Assembly (NCBI GenBank): GCA_008360955.1
Contig: LUCM01001568.1
Span: forward strand, 252,012 to 316,011
Length of the DNA: 64,000 nucleotides
DNA from: Fasciolopsis buskii
Taxonomy: Eukaryota > Platyhelminthes > Trematoda > Plagiorchiida > Fasciolidae
Direction: 5' to 3'
Shown here piece after piece: positions 1-10,908 of this stretch (positions are counted from its first letter, which is position 1; every line of letters begins with the position of its first letter). A model generated the notes under the pieces. That model saw only the letters and a program-made list of their open reading frames with translations. It was not told the DNA's origin and searched no databases. The position numbers and the translations under genes were made by a program.

Positions 1-715
1 CTGCCACCGGTCAACGGTGGTGTGGATTAATCGAGGATTGTCGGTCATTTCGGTCTACACCTGCAGACTCAGATCATGCTTTGGTTCGTGCTCGCTTGTT
101 TCCGCCTAGTCCGTGTGGTCACATCAGCGCAAAAGCCACTTGTCCAGAACAGCTGATTTAAGAAGATAATTGTCGACTACAATTCCAATCGGAACTCTCA
201 ATGCGGTTGTCATCTCAACACAATGCCCAGCATCTGAGCGAACACTGGGGGGCGATCAAAGAAGCCTAGCACTCAGGAGCAACTGCCACGCAGAACTCCG
301 TTTCACGTAAACATCAGAAACGATGGATATCATCGACTTCAGTTGCACTGTTAGGTGCTCACAGATTACAACAAACAGTGAGGCGCGTGAATCTCCGAGA
401 CGTCAACTGATCAGGAGTGTGATAAACAATCGCGAGCAGTGGTGGGTAGGAAAGCGCAGGAAAATGGAAAAGATTGCGGCTATCGGAAACAGTCGCAACC
501 GTTACCGGTTTATTAGTAATACCAGTATACGGACGCCGAGCGTAAGCGAACTGACTAGAGAGTACGACGTCACACTGGTCCTGTCTCAACACCGTCGGGG
601 GGCGCGTTGGGCAGAAGACTGGAGAGTAGCTCAGTTGGCTCACATGCACACTGCGACGTATATTTGTGCCTGCAAGTGATCCAAGACAGGTGGATACCAG
701 TCCGCCACCGGAAAC
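1..715 (+). mobile_element. RTE-type LINE fragment, linker between endonuclease and RT
   Basis: Degenerate plus-strand copy of the stretch joining the endonuclease and reverse transcriptase of an RTE-type non-LTR retrotransposon. The clearest segment is at about 430-610: it reads NREQWWVGKRRKMEKIAAIG, followed by TPSVSELTREYD and RGARWAEDW. It parallels the better preserved copy at 58.9-59.3 kb (DRENWWVKVTEEMEEVAASG) and the known RTE pattern of a basic helix, a Gly-Asn loop, VSE and RWAE. Before position 320 the same reading appears only in shifted frames, for example LSMRLSSQHNAQHLSEHWGA near 200-255. The copy is frameshifted and not functional. It runs off the left edge, so its 5' extent is unknown. 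Confidence 0.6.
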
Positions 716-718
716 CAA

Positions 719-790
719 GATAATCGTTATCAATCAGCGCTAAACAGCAAAGCAATCCTCACCGACCACCACTTATTCCCACCGCTTCTA
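719..790 (-). mobile_element. RTE 3'-terminal fragment
   Basis: Short stretch matching the RTE 3' terminus seen on the minus strand near 4.15, 7.5, 56.36 and 60.6 kb. It has the shared core CAGCGCTAAACAGCAAAGC followed by a cytosine-rich 'ctcaccgacc' block. The terminal trinucleotide tail is reduced to imperfect ATCGTTATC. It abuts the plus-strand fragment on its left, giving a tail-to-tail arrangement. Confidence 0.4.
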
Positions 791-799
791 ACCCAGTCC

Positions 800-1480
800 A
801 TTCGTTTGCTGATGACGCCATTCTCCGGTGTCCACTTTCTTAATGCACTCCCCACCATGCAAACACAAACATCAATTGTGAAGGTTGTGTCATCCGTGTA
901 TCTCTAAACTGCGATCTTGAACACATCACTTCCTGGGGTTCTAACAACCATGTCATATACAATCCTTCTCGAACCTTCCTTCCTTTAGCCCCACATTTGT
1001 CCTGTGACCCGCCCATCTCAAGCTCCGCATAGTGGCTCCATTCTTGATTTATCAATTAATTCTCCGTTACGCTGATCTCCCTTTATATGTGAGCCTGCTT
1101 CTCGCGCTGATCTCGAAGTTGGTTCAGTTCCGCGCTAGGCTCGTAGTTCAAATCCGTCCAGCACATGAATACTGCGGTCACGTGTGTAGTGGGGTTCCGT
1201 CTACTCCGCTTTCCTTTCTCGATCGGGTTCAATGAAAGGTCATTCGTCCATTCGACAATTCTCCATAAACATGCACTCTGCAGTCACTGGCCCACCATTG
1301 GTCAAATGTTCAGCTATCCCTTTCCAACCGTTAGTGCTTTGGCTTTTTTTCGGAACTTAACTCAGCAGTTCCTCTTATTGTAATCTTTCTTTGTCTTTAT
1401 CGCACACAAACAAAAAGTCACCACAATCAGGTTTTTGTTGCTCAGTGTCGTATTTCTTCCCTTCAATCTCTGCGTCTGTA
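800..1480. other. No recognisable feature
   Basis: Unassigned sequence. Short open frames exist on both strands (for example 1032-1235 plus) but none shows a family motif or plausible splice signals. It could be decayed transposon or plain intergenic or intronic DNA. Confidence 0.5.
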
Positions 1481-1484
1481 CGGT

Positions 1485-1632
1485 GAGACTGTATTCCAAG
1501 TGTTAGTCCTAACGGAATTCTTTTCCTGCTTGTGTGGGTCCACTGGCTGTCTCCTTGCATATTCACTCAGCCCACAGCAACGTTGGAGAAACAGGGGCCA
1601 GTGAGGCTCACCCTGCTGTTTAACGGTGAAAG
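1485..1632 (+). mobile_element. RTE 3' end, plus orientation
   Basis: Matches, in the plus orientation, the RTE 3' region that reads on the minus strand at 7.48-7.70 kb. Landmarks are 'tgtgtgggtccact', a 'catattcact' block, then CAGTGAGGCTCACCCTGCTG and 'tttaacggtgaa'. The trinucleotide tail is lost, because the match ends where a minus-strand RT fragment begins. It is about 75% similar by eye and clearly an old copy. Confidence 0.5.
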
Positions 1633-2145
1633 ATGCACATCTGTTGTCGCCACCCAAATTTCTGAGACGTATGGCAGAACCGACTTCATTGCTACTGCGT
1701 AAATCTGACCTTTGATTGATGACCGGATGTAACGCTGACACCACAAATTTGATGAATGACAATCGAGCTTTCTGTACACGCGAAGACACTTCATCACTCG
1801 GTAAGATACAACTACCCAAGGAACTAAATCTATCTGGTAGTTCAATGCCGTAACAGCATTTCACACTTCAAAGGTGCAAAACCCATCCCAAACCTCTACA
1901 CCTTCGTTTAAATGACCGAGAAAACTTACAACTTACGTGGGTCTTTACTCAGTAGCACAACGTCGTTTGCATATCTAAACTCAGACAGTTTCTTATCTGA
2001 GCAAACAATAATGGCACTGCTTCCATGAGAATAAGGGGAATTTCATATTTATCCCAATGACAAACTTGAAAAGAAAATATGAAAGGAAGCAATCCTGACA
2101 GGAGCAGCTGAGTAGAAACCCATCTGGTTCCACTAGCTGTACTTC
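1633..2145 (-). pseudogene. RTE-like reverse transcriptase fragment
   Basis: Minus-strand, frame-shifted RT fragment of a second RTE-like lineage. In order (high to low coordinates) one reads GTRWVSTQLLLSGLLPFIFS (compare the RTE motif around GVRQGCPLSPFLF), then FRYANDVVLLSKDPRKL near 1930-1985, GMGFAPLKCEMLL near 1870, and the post-RT helix RVQKARLSFIKFV near 1740-1780. The catalytic YADD box is YAND here, with the first aspartate replaced, and there are stops and frameshifts, so it is inactive. It differs in residue choice from the copy at 4.5-5.3 kb, which suggests another subfamily. Confidence 0.6.
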
Positions 2146-2149
2146 CACT

Positions 2150-3500
2150 CATTTTTCCGACTCAGTTAAACCAACCATAGCCTGGTTTGAGATAAGCTAT
2201 CTTGTATGGGTCGTTAGGTAACGGAGGGACACAAGGCACTACATCAGACTTATGATTGATCAGACCATTCAGAAAAAACGGACAACCACACGAACCAACA
2301 GACTGTTGATGTCAATAACTTTAATCCATCGGAAGAGGAGCAAGGCCAACTGCCTTAGAGCTCACATCGGTTAGTGGTAATTGGTCGCCTGAAAAACTGA
2401 AGTGAAGCAACAAACAGGATTTTGTGGTAACCTTCCAGGGGGCGGAAACCTACGGCCACCAAGATGACGGGCGTCAGAGGTGTGAGGTAGACATTCGAAA
2501 TGACGGGCCTACTAGTGGATCACTACCGATTTACAAATACTCCGAATTCTAAAACCGAAAATTCTGCGTCACCTTCGAAATGAGTCAACAAGTGACATTT
2601 GCACCACAAGATAAGCAATGGTTCAGTGATTGACTGTTGTGTTGCCGGGTTTGGTTGATCTATGCACACACTGAAGCACAAGACACAAGTACTGTGTACG
2701 ATAGCACAGGAGCACAGCCTGTAGTCTAGTAGGACACGAACACAGAGGTTGGAGACAACAGTTTGGGTTCAAGACTCAAAGCCCGTAGTCGTACAACGAC
2801 GGAACGGGACCACTGCTCCATTGAAAGAGCAGCCACAAGGAACTGTAAGCGGTGCAAAATACGAACACCCAGCCCAGCCTGCTAGCGGAGGAGAGAAGAC
2901 AAACACAAGGTACTGCTGCGCGTTTATTGGTGACCCATCAATACAAGTCAGAATTCAAGTGAGCTCTATCGTTTATAGTTTTGTTGGGTGGCCTTGATCG
3001 ATATGTGAAAATAAACAATCACGGAACGAGTTTTTAAGAAACCTTTTCGCGGACATAAAAATTGTCTACTACGCAATGTGTAAAATAAAGTCAATTTCGA
3101 AATGCTGAGAAAAGGGCGTTTTTTTTGGAAAACTATTGGTGGAAATAAAATCCGCGGCACCAAAAACCTTAGAATGGTAACCGACCACAACACTGACGAC
3201 GCGAGACACAATGACGAATGAATGCCATTGACTTGATTAGCGTTAATCTACTTTATTTTTCGAATTATATTTTTTTTATCCTTTAATTTCCAAGTGCTAT
3301 CAAACCGTATGGTGTACAAAAAGATTAAACTGCTGATATTACTTTTAGGAGGGAAGTGGATTGTCAACTGGGTATCATTGTATACGTATTCCTATTCACT
3401 GTTCGCTGCTAATCTAATAAATATCTTTTTGTAGCCTAACTCCCGTCAGCCGACGTCATGCAGGACAAAAAAAGAATTGGAATGCTGGGTTTGCAATAAA
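2150..3500. other. No recognisable feature
   Basis: No family motif found. An 82-codon plus-strand frame at 2749-2997 (start METTVWVQDSKP) is hydrophilic but matches nothing I know. A basic minus-strand frame at 2966-3211 is also unassigned. The 3.22-3.45 kb part is AT-rich with poly-T runs. Confidence 0.4.
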
Positions 3501-3511
3501 AGTATGCTTAC

Positions 3512-3892
3512 CAGATTGCACTCTTGACCGAAGATTTCGATTGACATCGAAAACTTCACGTCTTCGAATTTGAGACCGGTTAATTAAAGCCGCAGCTTGT
3601 GCGGCAGCTTTGGCAGCCTCGACAGCGGTGCGGCGTGCGCGCTTTAATACCGCGAGTGCCGCCGAAGAGGAAACAGCAGTCACAGGTTTATCGTTCCGTC
3701 GAGTCTGTCTCCCGCGTAGCAGTTGACCACGTGATCTTCCCGAGAAGTTTGTTTTATTTTGAATCCTGAGCTTTTTCTGTAGACGCGGTCTAGCAGCCAG
3801 TACACGCGTTCGGATAACATTGCGGCGGTTAGGCGTTGTGGACTTCTTAGGGGTATCTTCCTTTTGTTCTTTCTTTAGCTTGATGATATCAT
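3512..3892 (-). CDS. Candidate internal exon of a host gene, Lys/Arg/Ala-rich
   Basis: A 381-bp open stretch bounded by good splice signals on the minus strand. The acceptor is a long pyrimidine tract ending GTCTTAG at 3893 upward; the donor is CTG followed by GTAAGC at 3511 downward. The exon starts with two bases of a split codon and ends with one base of the next, leaving 126 whole codons. The peptide begins DIIKLKKEQKEDTPKKS, is very basic in the middle (RRNVIRTRVLAARPRLQKK), and carries an alanine-rich probable helix (RTAVEAAKAAAQAAALI) before RREVFDVNRNLRSRVQS. Composition suggests a nucleic-acid-binding or nuclear protein, but I recognise no domain. An apparent membrane helix upstream (3897-3956) is probably just the translated pyrimidine tract. 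The exon is free of transposon motifs. Confidence 0.4.
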
Positions 3893-4138
3893 CTAAGACA
3901 GCCACGAGAAAAATGAAAACGAAAATAGATACGATGAAGGAAACCAAAAAATGCACATAAGACTGCTAAAATTCCGCTACAAGCCCACCGAGTAAATGAA
4001 ACCGAACGGCAGAGTATCGCAGTAAAAGTCCTACATCAATCGTGGACAGAGCGGACCTTCAGATACACAATAGTAGAGAATTAGAGCATAATTGCAACAA
4101 ATGGTCGATGGCCACAATAATTTCTGCTTTTGCTTATT

Positions 4139-5290
4139 TAATTCATCATCATCATCGTTCAGCATTAAACAGCAAAGCCTCACTGACCGCTGACTTTTCC
4201 TCAGAGTTACAAGTTTCAATTATAAGAGTGAATACCCAAGGGGAACAGAGTGGACCTACACAGGCGGGAAAAGATTAAATGCTGCTGCAGCCAACACACG
4301 AAACACAATCTAACTGTACAAACGTAAGTGTTTTCAATCATTCTGATTCGACAGAAAATGACATGATCGCCACTGTTTACGGTTCACTGCCATACCCTTC
4401 AGTGTCTCCAGCCAGCCACTTGACGGGTTTTTCGGACCCCAACCACGAAGGCGTGAGACATCTACTTTACCTAACCGCTGTACATTTTCTCATTCCACGT
4501 TGCCACGCCATCATCTGTTGGCCTTCACATGGCTTCTTTCATTCATTGAGAGGAACAAAAAATAGGGCACGGTATGGTAGACGAGTGTTCGTCATACGCA
4601 ACACGTGACCCAACCAGCGTAGTCTACTAAGTTTCACACACTGAAACAAGCTATTCTCAGAATTGGCATCCAATACCAGATTCCTAACCTCTATATTACT
4701 CACTCGGTCACTCAATCCAATCCTAGCCATACTACGTAAACATCGGTGGCCGAAAACCTCCAACCGACGGACATCGCCCACACGCATACTCCATGCCTCG
4801 CAACCGTACAACAGAACTGAACGCACCGCAGCACAGTACACACGACCTTTCAACTTCAGTGAAATATCAGACCAACGCCACAAGTGCTTCAGTCCAGCGT
4901 AAGCTGCCCGAGCCTTGGATATACGCATATTTACCTCCAATCCCGAGCTACCATCGTTAGACACGCAGCTACCAAGGTAGGTGAAACGGTCCACAATCGT
5001 CAGCTCCCCTTCATCCAGTATCAAGTTCGGCGCTGCCGTCGTCCAGTCCTGTAACAGTACTTTGCACTTTGAAGGTGCAAAGTACATGCCGAACCGAGCA
5101 ACCGATCTCGACAGTCTATCTAGTGCGCATTGTGCATGGTCCGCAGACTCGAACAGGCACACGACGTCGTCTGCGTAATCTGGGTCGCATAGTTTCCCTC
5201 TACTTCCCAGTTTCACTCCTACATCCTGGAGATCTAAAGCATCTTCCATCACCTCGTCCATGATGAAGTTGAACACATTAATGACGCCTA
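4139..5290 (-). mobile_element. 5'-truncated RTE-type LINE
   Basis: Minus-strand RTE copy running from the middle of its RT domain (about 5290) to its 3' terminus (about 4139). The 3' end is CAGCATTAAACAGCAAAGCC read on the plus strand, preceded by the microsatellite (ATC)4 at 4145-4156. RTE elements characteristically end in short tandem repeats. Upstream of 5276 the RT reading collapses, which is typical 5' truncation. The region between the main ORF (ends 4539) and the tail still encodes the C-terminus in shifted frames. The same 3' end recurs at 7.48, 56.35 and 60.60 kb in the same orientation. Confidence 0.8.
4539..5276 (-). CDS. RTE reverse transcriptase, C-terminal half (partial ORF)
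   Basis: Longest LINE ORF in the window (245 codons). It encodes the second half of an RTE reverse transcriptase, the enzyme that copies the element's RNA at a nicked target. Residue landmarks: FNFIMDEVMEDAL at 2-14 (before the active site), YADDVVCLFESADHAQCALD with the catalytic YADD near 34-37, RFGMYFAPSKCKVLLQDW (61-78), FTYLGSCVSNDG (98-109), SVLLYGCEAWSMRVGDVRRL (20 residues near 153-172), and RLRWLGHVLRMTNTRLPYRA near 219-238. The catalytic aspartates survive, but the N-terminal fingers and the endonuclease are missing, so it is a dead 5'-truncated copy. The annotated start is only an internal methionine. Confidence 0.85.
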   Translation of the reverse strand: MFNFIMDEVMEDALDLQDVGVKLGSRGKLCDPDYADDVVCLFESADHAQCALDRLSRSVARFGMYFAPSKCKVLLQDWTTAAPNLILDEGELTIVDRFTYLGSCVSNDGSSGLEVNMRISKARAAYAGLKHLWRWSDISLKLKGRVYCAAVRSVLLYGCEAWSMRVGDVRRLEVFGHRCLRSMARIGLSDRVSNIEVRNLVLDANSENSLFQCVKLSRLRWLGHVLRMTNTRLPYRALFFVPLNE

Positions 5291-5299
5291 ATGCGTCTT

Positions 5300-6420
5300 A
5301 GCTACAGGTTGATTACAGCCTCACATCAGGTCCTCGATCTAGCTTTCTGCAATATCTCGTTTGGTATCATCATAACCATTACCTTTTCATTTGATTCGAA
5401 AAAGCATGCCTTCGTGAGAATACCAAAGGTGGTGTTACGCTTCCCTCCCGTAATCAGGCGCACACCAACCATCTCTGACGCTCTAGTTTTGTTTCAGCAT
5501 GCAAATTCGAATTCTCAAAGTGAATAGAGCCTTCGCCATGGGAACTCAATTTCATTGAGCCTCTTCAATCTGTTAGGGTTTCAACATGCTGCACCATCTA
5601 TAGTTTAACAGTAGGCCGTTTCTAGCAATTGAAGCGCGGTGATACTGTTCGCAGTTGGTCTCCACTAATCAAGATCTGGGACCATGTTGTGTACACTTAA
5701 ATCCTTACTGACTGGAGTATCATTTGCGGTGGAGGATAAGCTTGGAATTCTTGTCGGATACGTTAGTGTTGGCATCCACGAGCACAACGTTGTGTGACTA
5801 TCAAACTCGCACTGAATTTACTTGGTAGGTTGTGCGTGAGATTAACGAACCATCTAATTGAGCTGCACGCTTCTACATGCGAACATTTTCTTCGCAAGCT
5901 AAAGTCTCTCGCGAAACAGCGTAACTTTAAATGCGTTGAAGCCACGCAAAATCGGCGATACAACACAAGAGGAGTGCAGTACAGTAGTATCGGGAATTGC
6001 CTGCTGGGTGGCTTACGAAATAACAAGATAGTCTAACGCTTTCTACCCAATTCCTTCTATAGCCATATCTGACGCTGATGCAAAAAGGGAAACAGTAAGG
6101 CACTGGGTGACGACAGAATTCTGGTATCGGGGAAACATCGTGACAGGCAGTTTGCCTGATTTCTTTCGATAATATTCAGAGCACTCGTTTTAAGTGCACG
6201 TCGAAAGACGCCACACGTAAGGTCCGTAGCAAGAGTAGACGTTTCCGAAGGGTCTGCCGATTTAGTTTAGTTTTTAAGCGCTGCGATAAAAGCTTTCGTC
6301 AACGGTGTAATCGGTCAAGTTCTCATTGATAGTTAACGTTTGAAATCTACTAGCTGACAAACACCTGCTTACGGCTTCTGGGAGTTTCACCCTTCAGCAC
6401 TCCTTCGTAAACTCCTCTGA
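5300..6420. other. No recognisable feature
   Basis: Unassigned. An 80-codon plus-strand frame at 5794-6036 (rich in Leu, Arg, Asn) and its antisense have no recognisable motif. No tandem repeat or splice-flanked exon was seen. Confidence 0.4.
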
Positions 6421-6424
6421 AGAC

Positions 6425-6625
6425 AAAAAAGTGTACTTTTACAATCAGAATGTTTCGTGTGTTGATTGCGGAAGCGTCTTATCTTTCCCCAGCTGTGTAG
6501 GTCTACTCTCTGTTCCCCTGGGAGATTCACTTTTTATAGGAACGTGTAGCTCTGGAGAAAAGGCAGCGGTCTGTGAGGCTTGCCCTGCTGTTTAACGCTG
6601 AACGGTGATGATAATGATGAGGACA
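6425..6625 (+). mobile_element. RTE 3' end, plus orientation
   Basis: Plus-strand RTE 3' end. Landmarks are 'cgtgtgttgattgcggaag', 'gtgtaggtctactctctgtt', 'ggcagcggtctgtgaggctt' and GCTGTTTAACGCTGAACG, ending in the trinucleotide tail GATGATAATGATGA at about 6608-6621. It is the mirror of the minus-strand 3' ends elsewhere. No coding part is left, so it is a very short 5'-truncated insertion. Confidence 0.65.
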
Positions 6626-6879
6626 AAAAACACTGTAGATATCAACCTTTGTATCAACCAATCTTAGCGTCGCTATTTTTCTTGAGCATTCCTTCGTACA
6701 TCTCCAAAACGAATTCTCCGGGAACAAAGACTTATTTTCAGTGCGCAATGTTGCTGTCGCAAATAATCAACTTTATGACGCTCCAGGCATGTGTAGTATA
6801 GGTGCCATGTCCCATAAACACGGGGCTACTAGACGAGAGGACCAGCAGTCATAACCGTGAAACGTACAGTAGCATTGAA

Positions 6880-7483
6880 CCATATGAGGTCTGAATCCGT
6901 GTTGGCAGTCCCTTCATAGTTGCTATCAAATGGCAAGAAAATCTCGCGTCCGGTCGAAAGTTTACCTGAGCTGGCAGCTCAGTCGGAAAAACGAGTTAAA
7001 GAATAGTTGATCGAAGGACATGGGTTCCCATTCTACCACCAGTCCTTTCGCTGTCTTGCGTTCAGGTTCTTGTCAGAACTAAAGGACGTTCTTGTCATCA
7101 TCATTATCGTTCAGCAGTAAACAGCAATAAAAGCCTCAGTGACAACTGCTTTTTCCCCCAGGGTTACATGCTCCCATAAAAGGGTGAATATCTAAAGGGA
7201 ACGTAGTGGACCCACACAAGCGGTCTTCCTAGTAGTACCCCCAGCATTCAACGAGTTACACGTCTACAAATAATTCCAGACTACATCCATCGTCAGGACC
7301 GTGCTATTTATTTACAGCAACGAGCGGGGTGAGTAGTGACAAGGATGCCACTGGTCAGTTTCCTCTTATTCAACCGATCTTTTGTTTCCAACCGATTATC
7401 TCAACTCCCTCTGCCTCCACGTAATGCTCTCATCAATAACACCCCAGACTTGTAACGGTTCATTGTCAAAATGTAGTAAGTGG
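6880..7483 (+). mobile_element. RTE 5' region, split by a minus-strand RTE insertion
   Basis: Two plus-strand blocks (6880-7090 and 7223-7483) match the 5' region of the RTE copy at 57.56-58.07 kb. Shared strings include GCTCAGTCGGAAAAACGAG, 'caggttcttgtcagaac', 'gagttacacg', 'ctacaaataatt' and GGGGTGAGTAGTGA. Between the blocks lies a minus-strand RTE 3' end (7091-7222). At 7484 the homology stops again at the trinucleotide tail of another minus-strand RTE. The element was therefore hit twice by relatives in the opposite orientation. The part retained precedes the endonuclease and is probably 5' UTR or the start of the ORF. Confidence 0.65.
7091..7222 (-). mobile_element. RTE 3'-end insertion nested in another RTE
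   Basis: Minus-strand 3' terminus, reading ATCATCATTATCGTTCAGC on the plus strand, then 'agtaaacagcaa' and 'ggttacatgctcccataaaa', ending near 'cacacaagcgg'. Only about 130 bp is present. It sits inside plus-strand RTE 5' sequence, so it postdates that copy. Confidence 0.65.
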
Positions 7484-8088
7484 TTTTCAACCATCATCAT
7501 CATCGTTCAGCATTAAACAGCAAGGCAAGCCTCACTGACCGCTGCCTCTCCCCAGAGTTACACGTTCATATAAAAAGAGTGAATATCCAACGGGAACAGG
7601 GAGTGGAACTACACAGGCGGGAAAAGATAAAATGCTACTGCAGCCAACACACGGAACACAGTCTAACTGCACAAACGTACGTGTTTTTAATCATTCTGAT
7701 TCAATAGAAAATGACAGCACGATCGCCACTGTTCACGGTTCACTGCCATATCCTTCAGTGTCTCCAGCCAGCAAGTCGACAAGTCTTTCGGACCCCAACC
7801 ACGAAGACGTGAGACACCTACTTTACCTAACTTCGCTGTACATTTTCTCATCCCACGTTGCCACGTCATCTGTTGACCTCCACATGGCTTCTTCCATTCC
7901 TTAGGAGGAACACAAAATAAGGCACGGTATGGTAGACGAGTGTTCGTCATACACAACACGTGACCCAACCAGCGTAGTCTACTGAGTTTCATACGCTAAA
8001 ACAAGCTATTCTCAGAAGTGGCACCCAATACCAGATTCCTAACCTCAATATTACTTACCCGGTTACTCCATCCAATCCTAGCCATAGG
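7484..8088 (-). mobile_element. 5'-truncated RTE-type LINE with C-terminal ORF
   Basis: Minus-strand RTE copy. The 101-codon ORF at 7687-7992 encodes the conserved C-terminus: LSRLRWLGHVLCMTNTRLPY, KKPCGGQQMTWQRGMRKCT, VSRLRGWGPKDLSTCWLETL and REQWRSCCHFLLNQND. The 3' UTR ends at 7484 with an ATC trinucleotide tail (minus strand GAT repeat) next to the interrupted plus-strand RTE. Homology to the copies at 4.6 and 61.0 kb stops abruptly at about 8088 ('ctagccata'), marking the 5' truncation. The 3' segment is more intact than in the 4.1 kb copy. Confidence 0.75.
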
Positions 8089-8089
8089 A

Positions 8090-9450
8090 TGGTGTTCAGA
8101 CACTGCGCATTTTCTGTCTACAGCTCCTGCTTTTGAACCTTATAGCAGGATCGATTTCAAAGACAACCGAATGTCATCTCCACGCCACAGATGTCGCAAA
8201 TTGGCAAGTGTCAACAGATCCTTCTGCCTACACGACGAGCCTTCACTTGAGATAAAAACACTTGAGGTGAGACTCAAATTTACTAGTTACCTCTCACCTA
8301 GATCTTCCCTTACAAGAACAAGATGCGCGCTGAGGCCTGCAAAAGCATTTTACGTTTTGGTATAAAACGAATCCAAAGCAGCTACACTCTTGCAGGTGGT
8401 TCAAAAAAAAATATGCGGGTTATTTCGACCCTTCATCAGAAGCCCATCATCTGCATACTTTCAATCATGCAATTTACTGCCTGGGGAATTACCAAAGTCA
8501 CTATTGCCATATAAGACGGGGCAATCTTCACAAGCATCCTGACTACATCATCGGAAAGCAAATGAGTATGCAACCCTAAATAACGTCGTCTCTCGTATGC
8601 GAAACCACGTTCTCGACTTCGGCCATTTGTATAGATGTTGGTAAAGAAAACTGAACTTTTTGGTTACACTTTTCAGCAAAAGACAGAACCCTACGGTCGA
8701 CCGAAATGAACGCCGATTATCCATCAAGGGAAAAGCTACAGGCAAACCCTGGAATTTATAGCAAAACGAAGGTTTGGTCAGTACAACCCTGACCGGCTTG
8801 GCCTGCAGGCACAATAAAAAGCAATGCCGAACTCACTCCCGCAGGCGCTTCTCACTAATCAGCCTCAATCGCCAACACGCGGCAGAGCGGATAACAAAAT
8901 GATCAACCAAGCATACGACGCGCTTGGGCCAACACTGAATAAACAATCGTCGGCTAGGAATAGAAGTACTCAGCTCCTTACGGAGTTGTAACCTACACAG
9001 CACTTCAACCAACTGGATCTATCCCGCCCAGTCTTAAAGTGGCCCACGCTAACGTTTGGCGCTGTTACAAGTAACTTGATCGACATTGAATATGTGTACA
9101 TCCGAAAACCAGAGATGTTTAGAGACGTTTCATAAGATTACAAATGAAAATATCGGAATACCTACCGAGACTCATATCAACCTGCGAGCGCGCCATCCCG
9201 GACATCTTAACAGCAAAAGGACAATGGCGGATTCAAACAAAACCTTCCAGTCCATTCCAATTCAAGTTTAATTTAGATTGCAAAACTACACGGTGAGGTT
9301 CCTGATCGCCCATATTCTTGTACCGAAAGCTCACTGGATCAGACGATGCTTCAACAATGGTGGATCAGAGGGACCAAGTGTGGAATCGTGAGTCATGTAT
9401 GACTCTAAACTGCCAATCCCATCACTTTAAAGATGGAGACTGATCAAGGT
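8090..9450. other. No assigned gene; one hairpin motif
   Basis: No coding family recognised. At 8405-8437 a poly-A run is followed by GGGTTATTTCGACCC, a short hairpin (GGGT/ACCC), then 'ttcatcagaag'. On the minus strand this reads CTTCTGATGAAGGGTCGAAA, which resembles tails of some retroelements, but I cannot place it. The rest is unassigned. Confidence 0.35.
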
Positions 9451-10908
9451 GTCTTCGCATCGAACAACCCCTTCAGCTCTACAACTTAGAAACTACCTTC
9501 CTCAAACATAGACAACCATAAGTGGTTTAGCCTTCCTTTGAATTCACACTCTGATCCAACCTCAACCTCGTCCCACTAGTACCTTGTTTCAGCTATGTGC
9601 TACTCGCGCGGCTAAGGAACCTGTTCTCTACCCTGCGGTTACGCACCCTATTAAAATCCTTTTCCTACTTCCTATTTGTGTTTCATTCCTTCTCATCTGG
9701 AATAGGGTCTCACCATTGCCCCATACCTCGGCCAGTCCCTCAACGGTCTCGAATGCTCGTATTAAGTCTCTCTTTTCCCAAGCCTCGGTTGTCCAAACCG
9801 TTGAAGAAAAACGCGCTGCACATGTTAAAGCATTTTCAAATCTCTTACCAAACACAGGCTCTGTGCTTGGACGCAATATCCTAGGTGCAGTCGGACAAAG
9901 GCCGTGAAGAACAACAGAGGAAATCTGGGTCTCCTAAATCGTGCAGTTCTTCTAAGTTGCCGTAGGGCACACCATGCGTTCTAGGCCGCTTTCTGACAAT
10001 CCAGACCAGATTTGAATTCTGCACCCACTAATATCCAGAGCTCCCTTGCTTTCGGAGTTTGTTTCAGCTTGACCATATAGGGGAAGTGAACCCATGTATG
10101 GGGTGAGCCGTTGGCAATTACGCAAGTTAAACGGACGATGCTGCTCTCACGACCACTGGTAAACTTTATCCGGATCCCTCTGAAGAGTTTCACTGCAAGC
10201 TGTATTTCATAATTTTGTCATCTGCAAGCCGAAGACGAGGATTTCTCAACCCAGTGTTTACCTTTCCTCTACGACTTTAAGAGTCGAAGGAATAAGGAGC
10301 CGCGTCCCTTACAATGCTCACCGCAAATCCTCCAGAAGCATCCCGTTCACATGTCCGCAAGAGGCCACCTTGACATGGACTCGTGGAGGCATTGTATGAA
10401 CACAATCCCACCACTCTCTTCGCTCGCAACTGACGGGAGGTAGTTGTCCTTTTCAGTTGCAGGTCTGCAGAGACAACACAACACAAATCTTCGCAGATTC
10501 AATCTTCCTGAGTGCAAGGCACCGGCCGCGCGTCCGATAACAATCACGTAACTGGATTTTTGCTTTGAACGCTGGCTCCGTGTTGCTACCCCAAGATTCT
10601 CCAAGGAAGATATTAGATTTTCACAGAATAATTGATGGCACACAGAGCACAGTTTGAGCACGGGTAACTGGCCTCCGTAACTGAACGTTCCGGTGGAAAA
10701 CTCTCAAATGGGCAACGGGCAACTCCCAGGATGCCTCTGCTAGCTGCAAGAACTTTGACATTCTGGGTCGACATTTTCACTCAAGGGAGGACCATAACCC
10801 TAAAACTTCTTTCATTGCCCACCCACATGACATCCTCCGCTCCCAAATTGTTGCTCGTCAGTTCGCTTTCATACCCGCTCCGTATTTGCTTTCACTTGGT
10901 GAATTTTA

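Noticed and set aside
1949..2152. Splice donor (CACGTAAGTTG on the minus strand near 1935) marking a host exon
   Set aside because: The adjacent reading is RTE reverse transcriptase (YANDVVLLSKDP), so the donor-like word is incidental.
3897..3956. N-terminal membrane anchor (MHFLVSFIVSIFVFIFLVAV) on the frame at 3.46-3.96 kb
   Set aside because: The hydrophobic run coincides with a long pyrimidine tract ending in a good TTAG acceptor. It is more simply the translated 3' end of an intron.
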